From the IMG/VR virus record IMGVR_UViG_3300010293_000027, positions 1-30,790 of that record: a stretch of DNA of 30,790 nt. One strand, written 5' to 3'. Every line of letters starts with the position of its first letter. The stretch's first letter is position 1. Source of the DNA: a virus. The translations under genes were made by a program, and so were the position numbers. This document shows positions 23,548-30,790 of the stretch, piece by piece. The notes beneath the pieces are model-generated. The model did no database searches. It saw only the letters and a list, made by a program, of their open reading frames with translations, and was not told the DNA's origin.

Positions 23548-25077
23548 ATGAATTTATCTTCATTCTTTCCTACGGTTGTAGGCTATGAACCTAATATCGA
23601 AACCGAAGAGGTAGATTCACTACCTCTTATTGAGATACGTTTCAGCGTTGATCTGGATTCGTCCCAGATTAATACTGATGCAAAACTTGCTGGATTCATT
23701 ATACTTACGGAGGAAGTAACCGAGAGTACAATTGCGGTTGAGTATGTTGATTACGCTAATCGAGTTCTAAGTTTCAAACCGGCTACTGCACTAACTGAAG
23801 GTAACTACTACAGAGTAACGGTTATGCGTGGTATCCCATCGTTTGATGGGCGTACCATGCAATTTAACCATGTATTCGTTTTTAAGGTAACTGCAAACGA
23901 CATACCTGCTCCGGTACTGATGCTGCCGGGAAACGATACATCCCACACTACTAACCCAACGTTTCAGTGGTACCCAATAACCTATACTACCGACCAGATT
24001 TTAAATTACCACGTACAGGTTGATACAAGTACAGGTTTTAATACTATCGGTGAGAGTGGTTGGGAAACTACTTCTATAGCCTGCACCGGTATGCCGGGAA
24101 CAGCGCTAACCCAGGACACTTCTTATTATTGGAGAGTTCGCGCTGAGTTAGTATCTGGTAGTATTACTTATTATGGCGATTGGTCCGAGGTCAGAACCTT
24201 CTACCTTGGGACATCTCTTCAGCCAAGTCTGTCTGTTCAGCAAACCTATGCAGAAGCAGATTCTTTCCACCTCGATGTGGGAAGTATAGACGACGGGCTT
24301 TCACACCAGACTACATTTCCCAGTTTATGGTTTATGTTCTCAGGGACTGTAAACTCTTCTACTCTTGGCGCCGTTTCTATGGTCAGAGAATCAGTAGATG
24401 GCTACCCATCTTCTGCCCAGACAGCCGTTTCAATTACTGCTACATGTACTGATAGTACAGTTACTATTACAGTTAACGACGCAATAGTACAGAATAATAA
24501 ATACACCATAACTTTTTCTACTACTCTTGCTGATACATCTGGTAATGCACTGTCAGAGAAGGTAACCACCTACTTTACTTCTACATACTCACCATTATAT
24601 GTTGCAGCGATAGTTCTTCGCGCAGATTTTGGATCGTTTTTGGTAGATTATCCGGATGATCTGCTAAACTTCTACCTTTATAGAACAAGTCTGGAGTTAA
24701 ACAGATATGTTCTGACTTATACAGATCAGGACCCATCAGAAGATTCCATAAGAACCGATGCTATTACCCTGACCGCCCCGATGTTACGGTGGATGGAGCA
24801 CAAAACGGCGGCCAAACTGCTTACCATGCGGTTCTATGAGCTGCTGGAAGATGCTGATAGATTACGTAAACTTGGTGATTATACTGAGCAAAGAGGATCT
24901 GCTGTTCTTGGTGCTATCCAGGCGGCTAGAAAGAAAGAGGAACAAGAAGCACAGTACTGGTTCTCACAATTCTCACTACGAAGAGCCCGACCACGCCCGG
25001 TAGTAAAGAGCGCAAACTGGGATCCTAGTTTTAAGTATGCGGATAATTCGTTCCAACATCTCATTAGAGATTTTTAG
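23548..25077 (+). CDS. Ig-like/Fn3/Ig-like protein with connector-like C-terminus
   Basis: The 509-residue protein contains three beta-sandwich domains. Residues about 25-112 and 230-345 look like bacterial Ig-like domain 5 (Big_5) units, each ending with a strand such as VFVFKV or TTYFTS. Between them, at about 117-220, is an Fn3-like domain (PTFQWYPI, then YYWRVRAE with GDWSEVRTF). From about 350 the protein becomes helical (RTSLELNRYVLTYTDQD, then HKTAAKLLTMRFYELLEDA), like a head-tail adaptor. Its place right after the capsid gene suits a neck protein with surface-exposed domains. No ribosome site is seen before the ATG. Confidence 0.68.
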   Translation: MNLSSFFPTVVGYEPNIETEEVDSLPLIEIRFSVDLDSSQINTDAKLAGFIILTEEVTESTIAVEYVDYANRVLSFKPATALTEGNYYRVTVMRGIPSFDGRTMQFNHVFVFKVTANDIPAPVLMLPGNDTSHTTNPTFQWYPITYTTDQILNYHVQVDTSTGFNTIGESGWETTSIACTGMPGTALTQDTSYYWRVRAELVSGSITYYGDWSEVRTFYLGTSLQPSLSVQQTYAEADSFHLDVGSIDDGLSHQTTFPSLWFMFSGTVNSSTLGAVSMVRESVDGYPSSAQTAVSITATCTDSTVTITVNDAIVQNNKYTITFSTTLADTSGNALSEKVTTYFTSTYSPLYVAAIVLRADFGSFLVDYPDDLLNFYLYRTSLELNRYVLTYTDQDPSEDSIRTDAITLTAPMLRWMEHKTAAKLLTMRFYELLEDADRLRKLGDYTEQRGSAVLGAIQAARKKEEQEAQYWFSQFSLRRARPRPVVKSANWDPSFKYADNSFQHLIRDF

Positions 25078-25079
25078 TT

Positions 25080-25664
25080 ATGACAGATCCGTTCAGGCTG
25101 ACCACTACTTCCGGATCAGACAGATTCGGCCTCGTATCACGTCGCAAGATGCGATCCGGGTTTAACGACTTAATAAACGACCATCCACACTTCTTAATTT
25201 ATGTGCGGAGGAACTTAAAATATCCGCATGGAGATTGTTTTCTAAGCGACACTAAATCACCAAGTCCAGATTGTAGCACCTGTTTTGGTACTGGTTACAA
25301 AGTCCAGTATGAGAAGCATAAATGCAGACGAGTATTAAACGCTAAAAGTACTCAAGAACAACTTATGGACCCTGGGTATATGTCAAAGTACCAGGTGATA
25401 ATCTATACCCCAAGGTACTACTACCCAAGAGCAGGAGACTTATATCTCGAAGTAGAGTGGGATGTTAGTATCCCCTACATCGAAAGTATAGGGAGGCCGG
25501 TTAACGTTATAAAAGTTCACAGAGTGGACGATGCTGTAGCGATGATGGAAGATGAGGTAACTTATTTTGCGGTTGGTGCAATACCATATAACTTTGACGG
25601 TAAGAACCTGGAGAACTGGTTACTAACTGTTCAAAGAACCTGGACGGAGAAGGTAGTAAATTGA
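25080..25664 (+). CDS. Probable neck / head-closure protein with zinc-type cysteines
   Basis: The 194-residue protein has Cys53, Cys65 and Cys68 in a DCSTCFGTGY box plus Cys82, a probable zinc site seen in several phage neck proteins. A beta-rich part follows (QVIIYTPRYYYPRAGDLYLE, then VNVIKVHRVDD). It starts two bases after the previous stop and its end overlaps the TTG of the sheath-like gene. Position between the adaptor-like protein and tail genes supports a stopper or joining role. Confidence 0.6.
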   Translation: MTDPFRLTTTSGSDRFGLVSRRKMRSGFNDLINDHPHFLIYVRRNLKYPHGDCFLSDTKSPSPDCSTCFGTGYKVQYEKHKCRRVLNAKSTQEQLMDPGYMSKYQVIIYTPRYYYPRAGDLYLEVEWDVSIPYIESIGRPVNVIKVHRVDDAVAMMEDEVTYFAVGAIPYNFDGKNLENWLLTVQRTWTEKVVN

Positions 25665-27091
25665 AGTTTGCTGATGTACTCTTAATAGGATTGGCTGATG
25701 ATGGCCCCGCAGGGGTTGCAGTACAGCCAGAATCCTGGCAAGAAGCACAGGAAATCTTTGGGTGGTGGACCCAGGAGATACACACTATTTCTGCCTCTGG
25801 TACGTCCACAGTACTCCAAAATATAGCAAACTCCAATGAGTGGTATATCTACCAGGTATTGAATAATAGACTATACTCAAATCCGCTATATCTTCCAAGC
25901 CTTGACTCAGTTACCTTCAGTTTTGGCAGCCCAGGAACAAGCGGAACATATGCTTTTAGATATGTACGAGAACATCCTGAAAATTCATTACTACCTGGAC
26001 TGAATGCTTTTCTTAAAACTGGGGCGCCGATGCCCCTTGTTTGGAGATTATCTGGCGTAAAAGCCTCTGCCCAGATAGGTGGTATATCCTTTACTGCAAA
26101 GTATTGTGGAACGAGATATAATGATATCTCTATATCTTATGACGGCGCTACTTTAACAGTAACTACTCCCCACGCTGCAAAGCACGCAACTGTTAGTTAT
26201 ACCGTAACAACAACTTCTGACTTTGTAGCGAAGTTCAATCATGAATCCGGACGTGGTAAACATGCAGTAGAAGTTAGTATGCCACCGTCCAATACTTTTG
26301 ATTTACCAGTAGGGACGTGGGCATTAACCGGTGGAACTGACGCTTCGTTTACTGAGGAAAGTATACTCGCTGCTCTTAGTAATATAGATCTCAGTGGAGT
26401 AGGGTTAGTCGTATTGTGTGGTGGTGCAACTTCTGGGATAGTATCCTCTGCTGTCTCTTACGTAGAGAGTCAGACTAACTCTACGTGCATCGTGGTGGGG
26501 TCGCCGGTGGAGTATAAGGCTTGGGATCAGGGTGTTTACGAGTCATACTTAAACGCTTTACCGTTTACATCCAACCAACTTATATACACGGCTGGGTGGG
26601 GAAGACAGATAGCACAGGATTCAGACTATCTATACTGGACCTCTCTTGCTCCAGTTTTTGCCGGTGTGTTCGATCTTTATTCAACACCGCCTACGCACAA
26701 ACCAACGGGATTAATAGATACATCTCCGACATGGACCGCCGCCCAGTTATCAAATCTTGGAAGTAAGTATGCAGTAGCGACCAGGTTTATCCAAACTGGT
26801 ATAGGGTTCTTCAGGTCCTACCCAACGGGCGGAAGAAGTGCTGTAGCAGTTAAAGTATTACATGATATAGTAAGTAGATTATGGAGCGCACTTGATAGGT
26901 ATATCGGGGAGCCTTCTATAGATATCAAAACTGCGGAGGGAATAGTAGGGGACGCGCTGGAAGGTATAGAAAATGTAAGAGAGCTATCTTATGAATGCTA
27001 TCTCAGCGAGTATACACTAACAGTAAAAATTACTGTTCTGGTGGTCGGTGAAGTCCAAACTATATCCTTTGATGTAGTAACAAACAAGTAA
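25661..27091 (+). CDS. Tail sheath-like protein (paralogue of the main sheath)
   Basis: This 476-residue protein aligns by eye with the main sheath encoded at 28041. LLIGLADDGPAGVAVQ followed by EAQEIFG matches LLIIGNALDGPVNTPI followed by EAEAVFG. Next, GLNAFLKTGAPMPLVWRLSG matches GLYEALIGGAGNVVLVRSGG, and LTGGTDASFTEE matches FAGGTNGTEAPQ. The C-terminus (DIVSRLWSALDRYIGEPS) matches the sheath's C-terminal helix-strand unit. The start is TTG at 25661 in a TTGA overlap, with GGAGAAGG upstream. It may form a distinct collar or end ring rather than the main contractile tube. Confidence 0.72.
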   Translation: MKFADVLLIGLADDGPAGVAVQPESWQEAQEIFGWWTQEIHTISASGTSTVLQNIANSNEWYIYQVLNNRLYSNPLYLPSLDSVTFSFGSPGTSGTYAFRYVREHPENSLLPGLNAFLKTGAPMPLVWRLSGVKASAQIGGISFTAKYCGTRYNDISISYDGATLTVTTPHAAKHATVSYTVTTTSDFVAKFNHESGRGKHAVEVSMPPSNTFDLPVGTWALTGGTDASFTEESILAALSNIDLSGVGLVVLCGGATSGIVSSAVSYVESQTNSTCIVVGSPVEYKAWDQGVYESYLNALPFTSNQLIYTAGWGRQIAQDSDYLYWTSLAPVFAGVFDLYSTPPTHKPTGLIDTSPTWTAAQLSNLGSKYAVATRFIQTGIGFFRSYPTGGRSAVAVKVLHDIVSRLWSALDRYIGEPSIDIKTAEGIVGDALEGIENVRELSYECYLSEYTLTVKITVLVVGEVQTISFDVVTNK

Positions 27092-27113
27092 ATAATACTC
27101 GGTATACAAATAA

Positions 27114-28004
27114 ATGAAAACCCAGGCAGAGAGACACTTTGATCCAAAATACCATAGCCCTATTAGCGTATATACTGTACCCTTATTGATCTGGGATGTA
27201 CTGGAAAATTCGTGGGGCCCAAAAAGAGTAGAGTTTACTCAGGCATTCCCAACTGAAAAAATGATCGGCGGGCCCAGAATAGTCTGGAAAGTATATAGAA
27301 GAATACCAGGAAGAGAGGGACTTGAAACCCTTAAACCCAGAGCCAGAACAGCCACTAGAAGTGCTGCTAATCCTGATGCTTATATTGATGTCTGGGGGCA
27401 GTGGCATACCGTAATCTACCAGTTCGATATATTCGCAACTGATAATAATACGGCTAATGACCTGGTAGTACAGTTTGAAGACCTTATGTTCCAGATAACC
27501 TCCACACTAAAATCGGCTGGGGTTATAGACTGGTTTTTTGATGAACAACTAATAGATACTGAAACACAGGCCACCTTTTCTCAGCAACTCTGCCGAAGGA
27601 CACTGCGATATCGTTGCATTCTAGATAAGAGATATACAAGGCAACTACCATCCTTCAAGAGTATCTGGATACGCCCGATTGCGGGGGATATCTTAGTTAC
27701 AAACGAAGAGGTTACCAGATCTACTGTTGCAGGGCAAACATATGATGCTTTAGCCAACTCGTGGGTAAGTTCAATCCTCGCGGTGGATATAGTTCCCGTA
27801 ACCAGTACGGCCAGCAGCGGATGTTACTTTGAGAATGTTGACTTTGTGTTTGAGGTAGATTTAACACTCGGCGAAGGTAGAATCTCGTGGATTTCAGGCG
27901 CCAAACACCCACAACCAACTGAGAAGTATTATGTAACGTACACCTATTCTGATGAATCAACTTCGGTTGAGGTGGCTGACCCGCCAAGGTCCGCAACTTC
28001 TTGA
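27114..28004 (+). CDS. Probable tail terminator / completion protein
   Basis: The 296-residue product has a core reading GQWHTVIYQFDIFATDNNTA, then LVVQFEDLMFQI and later RTLRYRCILDKRY. That order of a strand pair, helix and closing strands is seen in phage tail terminators that cap the tube and meet the head. The N-terminal part (PRIVWKVYRRIPGREG) and a separate beta-rich C-terminal part of about 100 residues extend it beyond the usual length. It sits between the two sheath-type genes. No clear ribosome site precedes the ATG. The assignment is moderate. Confidence 0.5.
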   Translation: MKTQAERHFDPKYHSPISVYTVPLLIWDVLENSWGPKRVEFTQAFPTEKMIGGPRIVWKVYRRIPGREGLETLKPRARTATRSAANPDAYIDVWGQWHTVIYQFDIFATDNNTANDLVVQFEDLMFQITSTLKSAGVIDWFFDEQLIDTETQATFSQQLCRRTLRYRCILDKRYTRQLPSFKSIWIRPIAGDILVTNEEVTRSTVAGQTYDALANSWVSSILAVDIVPVTSTASSGCYFENVDFVFEVDLTLGEGRISWISGAKHPQPTEKYYVTYTYSDESTSVEVADPPRSATS

Positions 28005-28012
28005 CCCAGTTC

Positions 28013-28026
28013 GCGCCACTAGGCGC
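28013..28026 (+). promoter_or_regulatory. Short GC hairpin before the sheath ribosome site
   Basis: GCGCC (28013-28017) and GGCGC (28022-28026) form a 5 bp stem over ACTA, two bases before the AGGAG (28029-28033) of the sheath gene. It is short but repeats the hairpin-then-AGGAG arrangement of the capsid and tube genes. Confidence 0.35.
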
Positions 28027-28040
28027 ACAGGAGAACAACA

Positions 28041-29738
28041 ATGGCAAACCAGCAACTCCCAGGTTTCAGGACAACTATTCGTGACGGTGGTTTAGTTGCA
28101 ATAACCCCTGAACCAACGACAGAACGTCTGCTTATCATAGGTAACGCTCTAGATGGTCCCGTAAACACCCCTATCCGCATTCGGAGTCTTACTGAAGCAG
28201 AGGCTGTTTTCGGCCCACTAACCTACACCAAGGGATATGTAGATCCTGTTTCCACTACGGAGAGTGGGAAGTGGGCATATAACTCACTTGTTAATGGTCT
28301 GTATGAAGCACTAATCGGAGGCGCAGGCAACGTTGTCCTGGTACGCTCCGGTGGTACTCTGGCGACGGCTACCCAAACAGCATCAGGGAATGTGGCGCTC
28401 ACCCTAACCGCTATAGCCCCAGGTAGGATTTATAATGGTGTTGTAGTAGGAGTTACCAGGGCGTCCACTAACACGACTGTAACTATAGGTCAACCTGCAG
28501 TTAAAGGTGGTATAATAGGATTGACAGTATCTGATACTTCCACTACTCTGCAAGAACTGTGCGACCTGTTAAACTCTGACTCCCGCAACCGTACTGTTAT
28601 CTTCAGTGTAGGTGCTGTCTCAGGTTCGCTCTATACCTCAGTACTTACTGCTTCAGCAAGTGGTACATTCGCAGGTGGTACCAACGGAACAGAAGCCCCG
28701 CAGGAAGATTACTACTCAAGCAAGGTTGGCTACTACACCAAACTTACGGAATCTAATGGTACGTTTGATAACCTGGTAGATAGAGAGTTTAATGTCTGCT
28801 TACTAACTGGAATCTGGGCGGACGATCAGGTGGCCTCAAATACAACTACTACTATAGCCCAGGCTTTTGCGGAATTCTTACACAAGACTACGTACGAAAC
28901 TCTACCATGTCACGGTGTTCTTGGTCTACGTCCAATCGGAAAGAGTACACCCACTGAACTGAAGGCGTATGCAGACGGTTCTCTACTCGCTACTGCTTCA
29001 GGCTACTACGGTAATGAAGTTGAGCGCCGAATAAAGTTCGGGTACTTTATGAGCACCGGATTTACTTATGTTGATGCAAACTCCGGTCAGAATGTGGACA
29101 TTGGTCGATATATCTCAGTAGTTGCTGGACCGGATGTTGTGCTGTCAAGCAAAGAGCGCGGCAGGTACTACACAAACGGTGCGGCTGTATACGCAGGTAT
29201 GATTACTAACCTACCATCTCATCGGGCCACTTCTAACAAACCTCTTGGTTCTACTGGTTCACTGCTTGGCAACTTCCCGAAGGCAACACTTGAACAACTC
29301 GTTCAGGGTGTAGGGTACGATGAGTCAACCAATGCTGCGGGTGGTGGTGGATACGTAGTAATACGTACTAATCCTCTCCGTGGTCTTCCTATAGTCATTC
29401 AGGATAACACCTGCGCTCTGCGGACCAGCGATTATAAAACCCTGCAGATATTCCGTATCGTTAACCTCGCTGTGTCGATGGTAAAGGATGTTCTTTATCC
29501 GTATCTTGGCGAGTCGTCCTCGGTCGAAGCTCTGATGGCAATGCAGACGCAGGTTAGATCTGAACTGAGTAAACTGTCAGAAGCCGGTGCATTACTTGGC
29601 GATGATAAGGTTGGCTATGACTTTGCAATTACATCGGACCAGATAGATAGTACCTTCACTAAAGTAACTGTAACTCTGAAGCTGCGACCTGCACTACAGA
29701 TTAAGTACATTCTAGTTGATGTGTCCGTCAGCTACTAA
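28041..29738 (+). CDS. Tail sheath protein
   Basis: The 565-residue protein is the contractile sheath that marks this phage as myovirus-like. The N-terminus has GFRTTIRDGGLVAITPEPTT followed by the ring-forming strand LLIIGNALDGPVNTPIRI and EAEAVFG. A central domain with Gly/Thr-rich strands follows. The C-terminal domain has GGGGYVVIRTNPLRGLPI, then TLQIFRIVNLAVSMVKDVLY and a final strand TLKLRPALQIKYILVDVSV, the conserved end of sheath proteins that joins neighbouring subunits. CAGGAG lies seven bases before the ATG. A GC-rich hairpin follows the stop. Confidence 0.9.
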   Translation: MANQQLPGFRTTIRDGGLVAITPEPTTERLLIIGNALDGPVNTPIRIRSLTEAEAVFGPLTYTKGYVDPVSTTESGKWAYNSLVNGLYEALIGGAGNVVLVRSGGTLATATQTASGNVALTLTAIAPGRIYNGVVVGVTRASTNTTVTIGQPAVKGGIIGLTVSDTSTTLQELCDLLNSDSRNRTVIFSVGAVSGSLYTSVLTASASGTFAGGTNGTEAPQEDYYSSKVGYYTKLTESNGTFDNLVDREFNVCLLTGIWADDQVASNTTTTIAQAFAEFLHKTTYETLPCHGVLGLRPIGKSTPTELKAYADGSLLATASGYYGNEVERRIKFGYFMSTGFTYVDANSGQNVDIGRYISVVAGPDVVLSSKERGRYYTNGAAVYAGMITNLPSHRATSNKPLGSTGSLLGNFPKATLEQLVQGVGYDESTNAAGGGGYVVIRTNPLRGLPIVIQDNTCALRTSDYKTLQIFRIVNLAVSMVKDVLYPYLGESSSVEALMAMQTQVRSELSKLSEAGALLGDDKVGYDFAITSDQIDSTFTKVTVTLKLRPALQIKYILVDVSVSY

Positions 29739-29744
29739 GTAGTT

Positions 29745-29765
29745 GGGGCCCGTTTTTCGGGCCCC
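29745..29765 (+). terminator. GC-rich hairpin after the tail sheath gene
   Basis: GGGGCCCG (29745-29752) pairs with CGGGCCCC (29758-29765) around a TTTTT loop, a perfect 8 bp stem. The T-run is in the loop, not after the stem, so normal Rho-independent termination is unlikely. It separates the sheath and tube genes. Confidence 0.5.
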
Positions 29766-29777
29766 CTACCTCGGACA

Positions 29778-29790
29778 TAAACAGGAGATA
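29778..29790 (+). promoter_or_regulatory. Shared capsid/tube leader with ribosome site (second copy)
   Basis: This is the exact second copy of TAAACAGGAGATA found before the capsid gene at 22300. Its AGGAG is eight bases from the tube ATG. Confidence 0.6.
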
Positions 29791-29795
29791 GCAAA

Positions 29796-30497
29796 ATGTC
29801 TAATGTATTCGAACGATCAAAAGTAAAGGCCCTCGAAGAAACGACCGAAGAGTTCGCAGCGTATTCAGGTTGCGATATGGTTGTTTATATGGGGCATAGG
29901 CGAGTAGCTGCTATTCAGGGATTAACGGTATCCATTGTTCGCGAACTCGTTCCAGTGTACATAGCAGGAAGAGTCGGCCCCGCTAACTTCATAAAGGGTA
30001 AGCGTGCGATCTCTGGAAATATCGTATTCACCCAGTTCGACCGCCACGCTCTTCTAAAGGCCGCCCAAGCATTTCGTGATAAACGTAAAATAGAAGACTT
30101 GTGGGATGGTAAAGATTACATTGTTCCAGTAACAGTAGACGATGTATTTGGTAAGTCTTCAACTAATCCTAAACTTGCGGAAATTGGTAACGAATGGGTG
30201 GATAAGCTTAACGCCCAAATGAAGACCGTGAAAAACTTAGTAGGGGCTAGACCTCTTCGGTTTAGCGATCAGATTCCTCCGTTTGATATTACTGTAACCT
30301 TTGTCAGTGAAGACCAAGCTGTTTCTTCATTCGGATTGTTTGGTGTACGGTTAGGTAACGAAGCATACGGTTGGACGCTGGATGACGTGAACTCTGAAAT
30401 GGCCGCTACATATGTGGCTCTGGATATTCTTCCGCTTGATCGGCATGATAAGGATAATCCCAATACAGTCTTTGCCCTTCCTTCGTCAGTAACGTAA
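29796..30497 (+). CDS. Tail tube-like virion protein
   Basis: The 233-residue protein follows the sheath gene, the normal place for the tube. Residues 25-80 contain GCDMVVYMGHRRVAAIQGL, then PVYIAGRVGPANFIKGKRAI and SGNIVFTQFD. This pattern of paired strands with a GKRxIxGxIxF box is shared by phage tube-type structural proteins. The C-terminal part adds FDITVTFVSEDQA and a final strand VALDILPL. It probably forms the inner tube around which the sheath contracts. It is related to the truncated protein that follows. Confidence 0.68.
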   Translation: MSNVFERSKVKALEETTEEFAAYSGCDMVVYMGHRRVAAIQGLTVSIVRELVPVYIAGRVGPANFIKGKRAISGNIVFTQFDRHALLKAAQAFRDKRKIEDLWDGKDYIVPVTVDDVFGKSSTNPKLAEIGNEWVDKLNAQMKTVKNLVGARPLRFSDQIPPFDITVTFVSEDQAVSSFGLFGVRLGNEAYGWTLDDVNSEMAATYVALDILPLDRHDKDNPNTVFALPSSVT

Positions 30498-30515
30498 TAT
30501 ATATATCTGGGATAA

Positions 30516-30790
30516 GTGTCTACCTTAAATAACGAGTTTCAATACAGCCGTGCCTGGGAAACAGAGGAAGTTTACACCTCCGCGAACGCTCCTCTGTTTC
30601 CTGAGGCCAGCTCAAAGGACCAGCAACTCGGCTCGCCTAAACTATTCTCAGCCGTAGATATGGTCGCATACGTAACCCTGCCTACCAAGAAGACATATAA
30701 ACTTGGTAACTTAGCTACGTTATCTATATCCTCCCACCGCGATAAGTTTCCAGTTACTGGTATGGGATCTATTAAGATACGCGGAACAAC
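30516..30790 (+). CDS. Second tube-like virion protein (cut by window end)
   Basis: A GTG at 30516, with GGGAT just upstream, opens a frame that runs off the window after about 91 codons. The visible end, FSAVDMVAYVTLPTKKTYKL followed by GNLATLSISSHRDKFPV and a GSIKIRG turn, aligns with residues 23-70 of the preceding tube-like protein. It is likely a paralogue with the same fold, perhaps a tube-end or baseplate-hub protein. Only the N-terminal part is available. Confidence 0.62.
   Translation, partial: MSTLNNEFQYSRAWETEEVYTSANAPLFPEASSKDQQLGSPKLFSAVDMVAYVTLPTKKTYKLGNLATLSISSHRDKFPVTGMGSIKIRGT

Noticed and set aside
28041-30497. Tail chaperone frameshift pair
   Set aside because: No slippery sequence with overlapping frames is evident after the tube gene within the window; it may lie beyond 30790.
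1-30790. tRNA genes, CRISPR arrays, insertion sequences or diversity-generating elements
   Set aside because: No cloverleaf, spaced direct repeats, transposase or reverse transcriptase frames were found in the dense coding sequence.

Overview
The window looks like one contiguous stretch of a tailed bacteriophage genome with a contractile (myovirus-type) tail. All 31 well-supported genes lie on the + strand and are tightly packed, often with stop/start overlaps of the ATGA type. Good AGGAGG-type ribosome binding sites point to a bacterial host, but nothing in the sequence identifies that host. No tRNA, integrase, CRISPR array or insertion sequence was seen. The longest stretch without a confident gene is only about 180 bases.

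Region 1 (1-6744) is a sugar and surface-glycan cassette. In order it holds the C-terminal end of a GDP-mannose 4,6-dehydratase, a GT-B-like glycosyltransferase, an APH-fold small-molecule kinase, a nucleotidyltransferase fused to a HAD phosphatase domain, a WavE-like glycosyltransferase, two further glycosyltransferase-like proteins, and a sugar C-methyltransferase. Together they could make an activated, modified sugar or phosphoalcohol and transfer it to an acceptor. That acceptor (virion, phage DNA or host surface) is not shown by the sequence.

Region 2 (6761-10190) holds an unknown protein, a small protein with three zinc-ribbon-like repeats, and a pectate-lyase-fold tail spike whose C-terminal part is a tandem duplication. 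The spike sits directly after the glycan genes.

Region 3 (10194-18855) is the packaging block: a Cys-rich candidate small terminase subunit, very small ORFs, three Gly/Ala-rich proteins of unknown role, a two-helix holin-like protein, the large terminase, two unknown proteins, the portal protein, and two membrane proteins.

Region 4 (18842-25664) builds the head and neck: a prohead protease fused to an acidic scaffold-like tail (with a likely internal start for a separate scaffold), a probable decoration protein, the HK97-fold major capsid protein, an Ig/Fn3/Ig protein with a helical connector-like end, and a Cys-containing neck protein.

Region 5 (25661-30790) is the tail: a sheath-like paralogue, a probable tail terminator, the main tail sheath, a tube-like protein and a second tube-like protein cut by the window end. 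GC-rich hairpins bracket the capsid and sheath genes, and capsid and tube share a 13-base leader at the ribosome binding site. The most unusual points are the phage glycan cassette next to the spike, the nested scaffold start, the paired sheath and tube paralogues, and the Ig/Fn3 connector.
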